DNA from: Closterium sp. Naga37s-1 | Lineage: Eukaryota > Streptophyta > Zygnematophyceae > Desmidiales > Closteriaceae | DNA length: 64,000 bases | Assembly (NCBI GenBank): GCA_947471745.1 | Contig: CANJKZ010001160.1 | Coordinates: 353,501-417,500, forward strand | Direction: 5' to 3' | Shown: positions 42,128 through 53,167 of the stretch, piece after piece | How the letters are laid out: each line of letters starts with the position of its first letter | Position numbering within the stretch: position 1 is the stretch's first letter | Notes under the pieces: generated by a model | What the model was told of the DNA's origin: nothing | What the model saw: only the letters and a program-made list of their open reading frames with translations | Database searches by the model: none | Translations under genes and position numbers: made by a program

Positions 42128-43235
42128 GCCCCACGCGTGAGAGAGCACATGAGAGAGCGCGTGAAAGTGCGCATGAGAGAGCGCGTGAGAGATCGCGTGA
42201 AGGAGCGCATGAGCGAGCGCATGAGAGAGCGCGTGTGAGTTCGCGTGAGAGCATGAGAGAGAGAATGCGTGTGATAGTGCGCGAGAGAGCGAGTGAGAGA
42301 GAGTATGTGGTGAGAGTGCGCAAGAGAGAGTGCGAGAGAGAGAATGTGGTGAGAGTGCGCGAGAGAGAGCGTGCGAGAGAGTGCGTGAGAGTGTGCCTGT
42401 GAGTGCGCCTTGAGAGAGCGCGTGAGAGAGCGCATGAGAGAGCCCGTGAGAGGGCGTATGAGAGAGCGTGAGAGAGAGCACGTGAGAGCACGTGAGAGAG
42501 CACATGAGAGAGTGCGTAAAAGTGCGCATGAGAGTGCGCATGAGAGAGCGCGTAAGAGAGCGCGTGAGAGAGCGCGTGAGAGAGCGCATGAGGGAGCGCG
42601 TGAGAGAGCGCATGAGAAAGCGAGTGAGAGAGCGCGTGTGAGCGCCTGTGAGAGCGCGAGAGAGAGAATGCGTGGGATAGTCCGCGAGAGAGAGCGCGTA
42701 AGAGAGAGAATGTGGTGAGTGGGCGCGAGAGAGAGCGCGGGAGAGAGTGCCAAAGAGTGTGCCTGAGAGTGCGCGAGGGAGCGCGTGAGAGAGCGTGAGA
42801 GCGCGTGAGAGTGTGCATGAGAGAGCGGTTGAGAGAGCGCGTGTGAGAGCGTGTGAGAGAGCGCGTGTGAGAGCGCTTGAGAGAGCGTGTGAGGGAGCGT
42901 GTGAGGGTGCGCGTGAGAGAGCGTTTGAGAGAGAGAATGTGCGTTAGAGTGCGCAACAGAAAGGACGTGAGAGAGAGAGAGAATGCGCATGAGCGTGCGG
43001 GAAAAAGAGCGCGAGAGAGAGCGCGTGAGAGTACGTATGAGAGAGCGTATGAGAGAGCGCGAGAGAGTGAGTGAGGGTGCGCGTGAGAGAGCGCGTGAGA
43101 GAGCGAGCAAGAGAGTGTGCCAGAGAGCGTGTGAGAGAGCGCATGAGAGTGCGTGTGAGAGTGCGAGTGAGAGAGCGCGTGAGGGAGCGCATGAGAGAGC
43201 GCATGAGAGAGCGCGTGAGAGAGCGCATGAGCATG
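42128..43235 (+). repeat. 1.1-kb GAGAGCGCGTGA-type array
   Basis: Near-continuous imperfect 10-12-bp units (GAGAGCGCGTGA, GAGAGCGCATGA, GAGAGAGTGCGC) cover about 1.1 kb. The 12-bp unit is open in several frames on both strands (RERA/RERM on plus, ALSR/SLTR on minus), which explains many long frames up to 368 codons. None has a non-repetitive part. Confidence 0.93.
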
Positions 43236-44248
43236 CTAGGACGTACGCTCTAGCATCTATTCTGCTGGTGCTTGGGAAATTGGGGCTACGTATGCATATG
43301 AGTGTCGCTTTCTGCGCTGGCGCTTAGAGTGCCGGCTTCTAAGGTGTTGGCGCCTCAGACGCTCGTCTAGGCTGGTGGCAACTAGTGAGCTAGTGCCTAG
43401 CACGCTCGTGCAGCGGGCTCTAACATTTGGGCACTAGCACCTAGTGTGCTGAGCCCTATGGAGCTCGTACCTGAAGCGCTAGTGTCATGGCCTTGGACGC
43501 CTAGCCACCAACCCTGGGACGCTTACTGCTTAAAGGCCACACCCCGAATTACACAACGAAGTCAACGAAAAATTGTAGGTTCAGAAAACCCCAGAAGGAG
43601 GTTCGGTGGGAAAATCGATAACCAATCGCGTCAAAAACCCACTCAAAACTTTCAACGCATCACGTAAAAGTGGTGACAGTTTTGGGGTCGACATGGTAAT
43701 TCTGGATGGGTGGACGGGTGTGTTGCCACGCGCTGGCGCCATTCTAGAGCTCATCGGCGCCTCGCAGCAAACTCGTGCACTGCAGTGCACTGGCGCCTTT
43801 CTGCTATGCGTTGACGCCTTCTGTAATGCATGTGAGGGAGGGTGATTTATATTTCTTGCTTGGCCTCTTGAAAGAGCATGTGTGTTGCGGTGTCCTATTT
43901 TTGTTTTCTTGTACACAGTGTATGAACATGCACTGTGCAAGGTGTGTTTTGCTTTCTTTGTTCTTGCTTTCTTGTGCATGGCGTGTGTGTGTTGTCTCTG
44001 TTTTAACTTTGTGCAGGGCGTGTTTGTGTTGAGTTCCCTGTTTTTGCCTGGGCGCGTGTGTATTGTCTCTGTTTTAACTTTGTGCAGGGCGTGTGCGTGT
44101 TGACTTCCTTGTTTTTGCCTGGGCGTGTGTGTTGAATTCTCTGATTTTGCTTTGTGCAGGGCGCGTGCGTGAGCTAAGGGAGATGAGGAAGTGGGATGGA
44201 GATGAGGGGAGGAGGGAGGGAGGGTTGTAGGGAGGGTAAGGTGGGATA
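43236..44248. other. unassigned region with short tandem repeat
   Basis: No gene recognised. 43320-43520 has recurring words such as TAGTGCCTAGCACGCTCG and GCACCTAGTGTGCT. 43990-44170 holds ~2.5 copies of a ~74-bp direct repeat (TCTGTTTTAACTTTGTGCAG at 43997 and again 74 bp on). 44182-44240 is purine-rich. Confidence 0.55.
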
Positions 44249-44372
44249 TGTCAGATATATATGACTTAGTCTTTGTAGGCTCTAGTGGGGTAGTCACTAA
44301 GGGGTACAGGTTTCTAGGGTTTCATATTTGTATCCAACATTTTCCTAGTTCAATCATTCCTCATTCTTCACA
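44249..44372 (+). repeat. RLC-6 5' LTR (124 bp)
   Basis: Ends TGTCAGATATATATG and CATTCTTCACA. The TATATAT near the start could be a TATA box. Confidence 0.97.
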
Positions 44373-44386
44373 TGGTATAGAGCGGG
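44373..44386 (+). other. RLC-6 primer binding site
   Basis: TGGTATAGAGCGGG directly follows the 5' LTR and resembles the initiator-tRNA-Met complement TGGTATCAGAGC. Confidence 0.85.
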
Positions 44387-44474
44387 TTCCCTAGTGGGAC
44401 CGTTTCTTCCTAAGGGCCCACCTTCGAAACTTTTTTTTAGCCTGCCCGAAGCGCGCTTCGCGTCCTGCCCTAAA

Positions 44475-45175
44475 AATTCCGCGGCCCCTTAGTGGCCTGC
44501 CCCTTAACGGCCCCTTAGTGGCCCCTTCGCGGGCCCCCTTAGCGGCCCCCTTCGCGGCCCCTTCACGGCCCCTGTCGCGACCCCTTAGCGGCCCCTCGCG
44601 GCCCCTCTTAAGGCCCTTCGCCCCCCCCCCCCCCCCCCCCCCTCCCCCCCTTCGCGGCCCTTCGCGGCCCCCTCTCGGCCCTTCGCGGCCCTTCGCAGCC
44701 CCTTCGCGGCCCCTCCGCGGCCCCTTCGCGGCTCTTCGCGGCCCGTTCGCGGCCCCTCCGCGGCTCTTCGCGGCCCTGCCGCTCCTTCGTCGCCGCCCCA
44801 GCAGCAACTGCCGTCGCGCCTGCTGCCGCTGCCGCTTCCGCCACGGCCGTTCGCCGCCGTCGCTGCTGCCGTGACAGCCGCCGCCGCTGCTGCCGTGACA
44901 GCCGCCGCCGCTCCTGCCGTGACAGCTGCCGCCGCTGCTGCTGAGACAACCGCCGCTGCCGCCGCCATTCGTCGCGGCCGCCGCCGTTCCTCGCAGCCGC
45001 CGCCGCCGTCCCGGCCCTACCCTGCAGCCGAGTCGCGGCCCTCCTCTGCCGCCCTGTCGCGGCCCTGATCCTGCCGGCGCACCTCGGCCCTGCCCCACCA
45101 CTTGCGGGCTTCTACCCACCCGCCCCTGGTAAGCGCACCGCTGAGCCGCGCTCCTCCTGCTGCTGCTACTGCAAA
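44475..45175 (+). repeat. RLC-6 GC-rich leader arrays
   Basis: Units of GCGGCCCCTTC (~11-15 bp) at 44480-44780, a 22-C run at 44621-44642, then GCCGCCGCTGCTGCCGTGAC units (~30 bp) at 44870-44960. Short CTGCTG runs precede the gag ATG. Confidence 0.85.
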
Positions 45176-45219
45176 CCTGCTTCTGCTGCTGCTGCTGCTA
45201 GCCTGCTGCTGCTGCTGTC

Positions 45220-46410
45220 ATGGCTAGTCCCAACGTTCTTACCTTTGATGCTGAGGGTCAAGCGGTAGACTTTGAGGTCTGGATAGATGATCTGCAGCTC
45301 TTCCTGCAGTGCGATAGCAAACACAACCTCTCACTGTTCGATCTCACGTCTGGCGCCTCTACTGCCCCTGCTGCCGATGCTGACAGTACTGTTCGCTCAC
45401 AGTGGACCACACGCGATGCTGCTGCCCGTCTTGCTGTGCGTAGTCACCTGCCGTCCACTGAGCGCGCGCACTTTAGCCAGTGCAAGACTACTAAGACCTT
45501 GTACGACGCTGTAGTTGCACGCTACTCCTCCCCTGCCACTGCTGCCCTTAGTCGCCTCATGCTGCCGTACCTGTTCCCTGACCTCGCCGCCTTTGCCACA
45601 GTCGCTCACCTCATTACGCACCTCCGCACTAGTGACACCCGCTACCGTGCTGCGCTTCCTGCTGAGTTCTGCGCCAAGAACCCCCCCCTTATGTACATCA
45701 CCCTCTACTACCTAGTCACCCGACTCCCTGACTCCCTTCGCTCGGTCAGGGGCCACTTCCTCTCTGTTTGCCCACCACACTCACCGTTGACCTCCTCGAG
45801 GAGCGCCTCCTTGCAAGTGAGAAGAGTATAGTCGCTGTAGGAGCCTCTCGTGGTGACCCTCGTGCCCCTTTCTTTGAGGGGTGTTCCCCCGTCCCCCTTT
45901 TGCCCTCTGTTGCCTCTGCTGCTGCTGTCGACCTCGTTGGCACCGAGTCGGTCGGCGCTGCGTCTGCCCCTAGCGGGAGGCGCCGCAACGGCAAGGGCAG
46001 GGGGGGCAAGGGTGCTGGGGGAGCGGGAGGGGGCGGTGATGGTGGCGGTGGGGTCGGCGGAGGGGGTGGGGGTGGCGGTGGGAGTGGTGGCGGGGGTGGG
46101 GGCTCTGGTGGCGGCGGCGGAGGCGGCGGCGGCGGTGGCGGTGGGAGTGGAGGAGGCGGCGGTGGCGGCGGTGGCAGTGGCGCTGGTCGGGGTGGCTCTG
46201 TGCCGCGGGGAGGCTTCGTGGTGGCCAGCGTTCGCAGCAGCAGCGCTCTCGTGAGACCCCGCCGCCCCAGCAGCTTCGTGAGTGGTACGCTGCGCGTCAG
46301 CGGTCTGGGGGTGCTGGTCCCTGTGCCTACGTCCTGCGTACTAGTGACCGCACTGGGGAGCCGTGCGGCGGGCCGCACACCACCCAGCGCTGCTTTGGCT
46401 GCCTGACTGA
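45220..46410 (+). pseudogene. gag: RLC-6 gag, two frameshifts
   Basis: Starts ATG (MASPNVLTFD) and matches RLC-5 gag residue for residue until ~45775, where one C is missing in a C run and the frame shifts. It continues in a second frame (TLTVDLLEERLL) through the basic patch and a ~60-residue glycine run (46010-46200), then shifts again near 46220. The QLREWYAAR motif and the knuckle (C, then C, then HTTQRC) are read in the third frame. Confidence 0.9.
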
Positions 46411-49400
46411 CGCCTGGCGTCTCCAGTTCCCTGACGCCTCTGAGATCCCTCGCTGGGGTGATTTGCTCAAGTCGGGTGTAGCTATCTTTGATCTTGACTA
46501 TGATGCTATTCTTGCTGCGATGTATGTTGTGTCTACTAGTGAGGAGGGTGACTGTTACCCGTGTGTTCCGCCTGACCCGAGCATTGCAGCTGCTGCTCTA
46601 GGTGCTCGCGGGTCTGCTGCTCCAGGTACTAGTGAGTCTGTTGCTGCACGTACAGGTGAGTCTGCTCTCTCAGGTACCACGTCTGGTCAGGCTTTGCACA
46701 CCTTCACCCTTGACTCGGGTGCTTCTCGCTCCTTCTTTCGAGACCGCACCACCCTCACGCCGCTCAGTGGGCCGGTTGCGGTCTCCCTGGCAGACCCCTC
46801 TGGGGGTCCTGTCCTTGCCCACTTCTCCACTGTACTACCGTGTCCAGCGGCCCCGTCTGGCTCCCTGTCAGGTCTTTACCTCCCCTCGTTCTCTACGAAC
46901 TTGGTGAGTGGTGCTGACCTGCAAGATGGGGGAGTTGACCAGTTCGCTCCTGCGAGTCAGCGGGTAACCCACTACACGTGTGCTCGGACGGGCCGACACT
47001 TGGCCACGTTTACCCGTCAGCCGGGGTCGAGCCTGTACACACTGACTACCGAGTCTCCTCCGGTTACTGCGTTTGGTCAGGTAGCTGCGTCGGGTCAGGT
47101 GTTTGCTGCAGCGTCCAGGTCTGGTCTTGAGTCTGCCCCCTGCTCGTGTCGCCTCCTGTCCCACCAGACCCTCCTCTGGCACCACCGCCTTGGTCACCCC
47201 TCCCTGCCTCATCTCCGAGGCATGGCCTCCCGTTACCTTGTCTCTGGTCTCCCCCGGTCCCTCCCTCCCCTTCCTCCGGGGCCTGCCCCTACCTGCGTTC
47301 CCTGCGTCGAGGGGCGACAGCGCGCCGCTCCTCACTCCTCCGAGTTTCCGCCGACAGAGGCTCCGCTGCAGACTCTTCACATGGACGTGTGGGGCCCAGC
47401 CCGCGTCCGTGGACAGGGTCGCGAGCGTTACTTCCTGTTGGTGGTTGACGACTACTCGCGTTACACCGCAGTCTTCCCCTTGCGCACCAAGGGTGAGGTC
47501 ACTGAGGTGTTGATCGGCTGGATCCGCGCTGCTCGTCTCCAGCTCAGAGAGAGTTTCGGCTCGGACTTTCCTGTTCTGCGTCTGCACTCCGACAGAGGTG
47601 GAGAGTTTTCCTCCGACCTTCTGCGAGCCTTCTGCCGTGCGAGGGGCATCCGCCAGACGTTCACGCTTCCGGCCTCTCCACAGCAAAATGGGATTGCTGA
47701 GCGCCACATTGGCATGGTCATGGACGTCGCTCGTACGTCCATGATCCATGCGGCTGCTCCCCATTTTCTGTGGCCGTTCGCGGTTCAGTACGCGGCGCAG
47801 CAGATCAACCTTCAGCCCCGGGTCTCCTTGCCGGAGACCTCCCCCACCCTGCGGTGGACGGGGAAGGTTGGCGATGCGTCTGCGTTCCGTGTCTAGGGAT
47901 CTCGGGGTTTCGTCCGAGACTTGTCTGCGGACAAGCTCTCCTCTCGTGCTGTTCCCTGCGTCTTCCTTGGCTTCCCCCCTGCTGGTTGGCAGTTTTTCCA
48001 CCCCACCTCGCGCCGTGTTCTGTCCTCCCAGGACGTCATGTTTGACGAGTCGGTTCCGTATTACCGTCTCTTCCCCTACCGCGCTGCCCCCCTCCCCCCC
48101 CCGCCGCTCTTCCTCGTGCCAGGTCCCCCCCCGGTCGACCCCCTCCCCCCTCAGGGTCCTGCCCCCTTAGGTGTGTCCCAGGTAGACGCACTCGAGGCTG
48201 TCGAGGTAGCTGTTGACTCTGGTGCTGCTAGGGGTGCTGAGCCTGCGGGTGCCGGGTCTGTGGGTGCTGAGCCTGAGCGTGCGGAGCCTGGGGGTGCTGA
48301 GTCTGGGGGTGCTGAGCCTGGGGGTGCTGAGTCTGGGGGTGCTGAGCCTGGGGTTGCTGAGTCTGGGGGTGCGGAGCTTGAGGGTGCTGGGCCTGCTCGA
48401 GTGGAGCCTGGTGGTGCTGGGCCTGGAGGTCCTTCGGGTGCTTCGTCCCGGCGAGAGCTGCCCTCTCCCTAGGAGCTGCGTGAGTGGTTTGCTCGCCGCT
48501 GGAGTCGTGCTGCGGGAGCTGGTGGTGCTACCGGTGCTGGAGGTTCTGCGGCTGCTGGAGGTTCTGGAGCCACGTGTCCCGGAGGTGCTCGTACCGGTGG
48601 TAATGGAGCTGCTGGGCCTGGTGGTGCTACTGGTGCTGGAGCTGGAGGTGCTGCTGGCGTAGGCGCTGCCGCAGGTACTACTGGAGCTGGTGCTGCTGCG
48701 TCTTCCGGTGGTCCTGCTGGAGCTGGCGCTACTGGAGGTCTTGGCGCTGGAGGTGCTGCTGGAGCTGGTACTTCTGGGGGTGCTGGAGTTGGCGCTGCTG
48801 GAGCTACTGGGGGTGCTGCTGGAGCTGGTGGTGCTACTGGCGTTGGTGCTAACGCTGGGGGTGCTGGTGCTGTCCCTGCTGGTTCTGGAGGCGCTGCGCG
48901 GCCGCGGCCGCACTTCGTTCCGCTCCTTCAGCAGGTTCTTGGTCTCCCGCCTTCTACTGGTCCTGCTCCTTCCTTAGAGGGTCCACCGCCTGTCCAGTCC
49001 GAGTCACAGTTACAGCTCGCCTCCCCACTGCCTGCTCCTCCTCCCTACACTGGTCCTACTGGAGGTCTTGCTGAGCGTCGTGAGCCTGAGTCTCGTCCTA
49101 CGTCGCCTGTTCGTGCTGGTCACACTAGTCGTCGTGTTCCACGCCAGCTTCCTCCTGCGGTCCCGGGCACGCACCAGATGGCACTGCTTCCTTCCACTGC
49201 TCCACTGCGTGTCCCTTTGCTGTCTCCTCCTGCGTCCTCTCTTCCTGCTCTTGCTGACCCGGAGTCTGACTCCCTTCGTGCTGCCAGTCCTACTGTCACG
49301 CGTCTCCTGGCTACTGTTGTCACTGACCCTTCCTTTGAGTCCACTGCTGCGTCTCCTGGCTACTGTCGTCTAGACTACACCGCGAGTCTTGTTGCTGAGT

Positions 49401-51136
49401 CTGAGTCTCTCTGTCCTCCGTCCGTCGGGGGTGAGTGTGCTCTTGGCACGGACGTCCTTGAGGACAGGCAAGAGGAGTTCCAGTGTTTTGCTGCTTCTTT
49501 ACCTCATCTCGTGTCCATGCTGATTGCCCCTGAGGGAGACCCGGATGCACCAGACATCCCGACCCCGCGCTCTTACGCAGAGGCGATAGAGGGTCCCTAC
49601 TCCTCTCAGTGGCAGTCAGCCATGGACGCAAAGATGGCTTCCTAGAAGTCCACAGGCACCTACGTTGACGAGGTTCCCCCACCTGGGGTGAACATCGTCA
49701 GTGGCATGTGGATTTTCAGGGTGAAGCGGCCGCCGGGTTCTCCGCCTGTCTTCAAGGCACGTTACGTGGCTCGAGGCTTAAGTCAGCGGCAGGGAGTTGA
49801 CTACTTTCAGACCTTCTCCCCCACCCCAAAGATGACCACTTTTTGGGTGCTACTGCACATAGCCGCTCAGCGCGACTACGAGCTTCACTCTCTTGACTTC
49901 AGCACAGCTTTCTTGCAGGGCAGCCTGCACGAGGAGATCTGGCTGCGCCGCCCTCCTAGCTTCACTGGGTCGTTTCCTCCTGGTACCCAGTGGAGCCTCT
50001 GGCGGCCAGTCTACGGTCTCCGCCAGGCTCCCCGCGAGTGGCACGACACACTGAGGACTACGCTAGCGGCTCTTGGGTTTGCTCCTTCTACTACTGACCT
50101 GTCGCTGTTTCTACGCACGGACACCTCGCTGCCGCCGTTCTACATCCTCGTGTACGTCGACGACTTGGTCTTTGCTACTGCTGACACTGCTGGACTTGCC
50201 CACGTGAAGTCCGAGCTGCAGAAGAGACACACGTGCACAGACCTGGGTGAACTGCGGAGCTATCTTGGCTTGCAGATCACCGGGGACAGAGCGCGGCGCA
50301 CCATTACCCTGACTTAGTAACACATGGTGCAGCTGGTCCTTCAGCGCTTCGACTTCACGTACTCCTCGCCTCAGGCCACTCCTCTGTCTACTCGCCACTC
50401 GCTCTCAGCTCTGCCTTCGGATGAGTCAGTAGAGCCGAGTGGCCCGTACCCAGAGCTTGTTGGCTACCTCATGTACCTGATGACCTGCACTTGTCCTGAC
50501 CTAGCATACCCTCTTAGCATCTTAGCACGCTATGTTGCTCCTGGGACACACCGACCAGAGCACATGGCTACTGCGAAGAGGGTGTTGCGCTACTTGTGCA
50601 GTACGTCGGGCATGGGGCTCGTGCTTGGAGGGCGGAGTTCAGTGGTCCTGACTGGTCACGCAGACGCTTCTTGGGCTGACGACTTGGCTACGCAGCGGTC
50701 GTCACAGGGTTACACCTTCAGTCTTGGTTCCGGCTCTGTTTCGTGGCGGTCTACCCGCTCGTCTTCTGTTCTCGGCTCCAGCTGTGAGGCCGAGATCTAC
50801 GCAGGGGCCATGGCTGCACATGAGTTACGCTGGCTCACCTACCTGCTGACCGACCTGGGAGAGCCGCCTTGTTCTCCTCCAGTTCTGTACGTGGACAACA
50901 AGGCCATGCTGGCCTGGTGTCGGTAGTACAGACTGGAGCACAGAACGAAGCACATTGCTCCTCGCTACTTCCTTGCTCGTGAGCTGCAGCAGTGTGGTCA
51001 GCTGCGCCTTGCTTACGTGGCCTCTCAGGCCAACACTGCTGATATCTTTACCAAGGCACTTCAGCCTTGTGATCATCAGCGCTTTTGTACGATGCTAGGT
51101 CTTTTGCCTACTTGGCCTCACTTGCTTACTTCTTGA
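46411..51136 (+). pseudogene. pol: RLC-6 protease, integrase, RT and RNase H with stops
   Basis: Open segments follow family order: protease (TLDSGASRSFF, ~46710), pre-integrase finger, integrase with MDVWGP, LHSDRGGEF and PQQNGIAERH, linker, RT with YVDDLVF (~50155) and RNase H. Breaks against RLC-5/RLC-7: TGG to TAG at ~47895 (VWG block), CAG to TAG at ~48471, TGG to TAG at ~49643, CAG to TAG plus TCA to TAA at ~50316-50321, and GAG to TAG at ~50924. There is also a short in-frame loss at ~49365. It ends PTWPHLLTS at 51136. Most lesions are C-to-T or G-to-A changes. Confidence 0.93.
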
Positions 51137-51304
51137 CCTTCCTTGTACTGTGATCTATATATACCTGCTCTTGCTTGTTTACCTTTATATATATGATCTT
51201 GCATGTGAACTGGCCTTATGGCCTTTGAACCGGTGCTCGGAATGTGTGGTGACGTTGTGATCCACCCTGAGCTTGCTTTGCTTGACTGGTCTTGTGACCC
51301 CTAG

Positions 51305-51331
51305 TTCTCCCCCACTTTGCCTATGGGGGTG
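51305..51331 (+). promoter_or_regulatory. RLC-6 polypurine tract hairpin
   Basis: TTCTCCCCCACTTTGCC, then TATGGGGGTG, abuts the 3' LTR. CCCCCA and TGGGGG can pair. Confidence 0.85.
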
Positions 51332-51455
51332 TGTCAGATATATTTGACTTAGTCTTTGTAGGCTCTAGTGGGGTAGTCACTAAGGGGTACAGGTTTCTAG
51401 GGTTTCATATTTGTATCCAACATTTTCCTAGTTCAATCATTCCTCATTCTTCACA
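51332..51455 (+). repeat. RLC-6 3' LTR (124 bp)
   Basis: Identical to 44249-44372 except for one A/T difference near position 13. Followed by duplicated GGATA. Confidence 0.97.
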
Positions 51456-51460
51456 GGATA

Positions 51461-51647
51461 GGTTACCAATTATTTATGCATTTCTGAATTTTATTTATGA
51501 TGGTTGTATGTTTATTACGGTATCTATATCTCTTTGTGCTTGTTTGCGTGTGTGTTCATGTCTGTTCGTTGTGTTTGTTTCACTGTGGGGTTGCAGTTTG
51601 ATGCGTTCACAACCGTTACGTGGTGTTGTACATTTTTTACTTATGTT
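51461..51647. other. host or older spacer between RLC-6 and RLC-7
   Basis: AT-rich sequence, no gene recognised. With the flank left of 44249 it forms the site into which RLC-6 inserted. Confidence 0.5.
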
Positions 51648-51776
51648 TGTCAAACTGTATGTTTGTGTTCTCTCGAGGCTATAGTGGGTTAGCCTACAAG
51701 GGGTACAACACTTTGGGGTTAGTACTTGTACCCAACTCATTCATAGTTCATTCATTCCTGCACAGTGATTCTGACG
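51648..51776 (+). repeat. RLC-7 left LTR
   Basis: Starts TGTCAAACTGTATG and ends TGATTCTGACG, where CA is expected. Followed by TGGTATTCAGAGC. Confidence 0.85.
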
Positions 51777-51790
51777 TGGTATTCAGAGCA
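51777..51790 (+). other. RLC-7 primer binding site
   Basis: TGGTATTCAGAGCA matches the initiator-tRNA-Met type complement with one extra base. Confidence 0.8.
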
Positions 51791-51869
51791 GGAAACCTGT
51801 TAAGTTTTTAGGGCCCACCGATCATTTTGCTAAGTTCCCGCCCGAACCGCCGCGCTTTCCGGCCCTCTC

Positions 51870-52335
51870 GCACAGTGTTTCGGGTCTGGGGCGCGCTCTC
51901 CCTTGTTCGCGATGCCAAAGCGAGCAAGCTCTCCTCTCACACTCCCCGTTGTGTCTTCCTTGGCTTCCCCACCGACGCCACGCCGTGGCAGTGCTTCCAC
52001 CCACGCTCGCGTCGAGTCTTCTCCTTACAGGGTGTCACCTTTGACGAGTCTGTCTGTTTCTATAGGCTAAACCCGTACGCGTCCCACCCGGTCCTCCAAG
52101 CGCCTCTTTCCTTGGTACTTGTCCCCCCCCCGGCAGACCCCCTCCCCCCACAGGGTCCTACTCCCTCAGGTGTGTCTCGGGTAGACCCACCCCTCTTGGT
52201 TGAGCCTTTGGGGGTCTCTTCTGACTCCTCTAGCCCAGCTGAGGGGGGTGACCCCGTCGCTGACGACAGGGCGGTAACTTGCCGCTCTCCACGCTTGGAG
52301 ACCCCCCTGGTTTTCCGCCTCGGCCTTGGAGGGTA
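51870..52335 (+). pseudogene. RLC-7 first integrase C-terminal fragment
   Basis: Reads FRVWGALSLVRDAK, CVFLGFPTDATPW, TFDESVCFYRLNPY, then the VSRVDPPLLVEPLGV linker start, and stops at 52334. Gag, protease and integrase core are deleted upstream. It differs clearly from the second fragment at 53168. Confidence 0.85.
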
Positions 52336-53167
52336 AGGTCCTGCTGGTGCTGGAGCTGTTGGTCCTGGAGGTACTGCTAGTACTAGAGGGAGCTACTAGT
52401 GCTGGAGGTACTGGAGCTGCTAGTCCTGGAGGTACTGGAGGTGCAGCTGGTGCTGGAGGTGCCGGAGCTCCTAGTCCTGGAGGTCCTACATGTGCTGGAG
52501 GTGCTGGACCTACTATTCCTAGACGTACAGCTGGTGCTGGAGGTGCAAGGGGTACTGGAGCTGCTAGCAATGGAGGTGTTGGGGGTACTGGAGCTGCTAG
52601 CACTGGAGGTGCTGGAGCTACTGGTGCTGGAGCTGCTGGTCCTGGAGCTGCTCGTACTAGAGGTACTGGAGCTGCTCGTGCTGGAGGTGCTACTGGAGCT
52701 GCTGGCACTGGAGGTGCTGGTGCTGCTGGTGCTGGAGGTGCTCGTACTAGAGGTGCTGGAGCTGCCGGAGTAGGTGGTGCTGCTGGTGCTAGAGTGCTAC
52801 TGGAGCTGCTGGCACTGGAGGTGCTGGTGCTGCTGGTGCTGGAGGCGCTAGAGCTGGAGGTACTGGAGGTGCTGCCACTGCTGGTCCTGGAGGTGCTCGT
52901 ACTAGAGGTGCTGGAGCTGCCGGAGCAGGTGGTGCTGCTGGTGCTGGAGGTGCTTGAGGTGCTACTGGAGCTGCTGGCACTGGAGGTGCTGGAGATACTG
53001 CTGGTGCTGGAGTCGCCGGAGGTACTACTGGAGCTGCTGGCACTGGAGGTGCTAGAGGTACTACTGGTGCTAGAGGTGCTGGCGCTGCCGGAGCTCGTGG
53101 TGCTGGAGGTGCTGGAGGTGCTACTAGAGCTGCTGGTGCTGTTGGTGCTGGAGGAGCTGGAGCTGCG
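52336..53167 (+). repeat. RLC-7 GGTGCTGGAG repeat tract
   Basis: About 830 bp of imperfect 9-15-bp units (GGTGCTGGAGCTGCTGG and variants). One frame gives Gly/Ala/Thr, the others Leu/Glu/Val, with occasional frame slips. It probably contains the recombination point between the two parent elements. Confidence 0.85.

Larger units (their letters stand above)
44249..51455 (+). mobile_element. RLC-6, youngest Ty1/copia insertion, defective
   Basis: 7207 bp, plus strand, with 124-bp LTRs that differ at a single base and a perfect duplication GGATA (44244-44248 and 51456-51460). Complete order from primer site to polypurine tract. Gag has at least two frameshifts and pol has at least six in-frame stops, so it could not supply its own proteins. 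Confidence 0.97.

Noticed and set aside
42004-43110. 368-codon and other long frames in the GAGAGCGCGTGA array
   Set aside because: The 12-bp period keeps several frames open. The proteins are only ALSR/SLTR or RERM cycles.
42128-43235. CRISPR-like or other spacer-repeat array
   Set aside because: Units are contiguous and variable with no unique spacers, and the genome is eukaryotic.
44249-51455. RLC-6 considered as an autonomous active element because of its nearly identical LTRs
   Set aside because: At least six in-frame stops in pol and two gag frameshifts are visible by comparison with RLC-5 and RLC-7.
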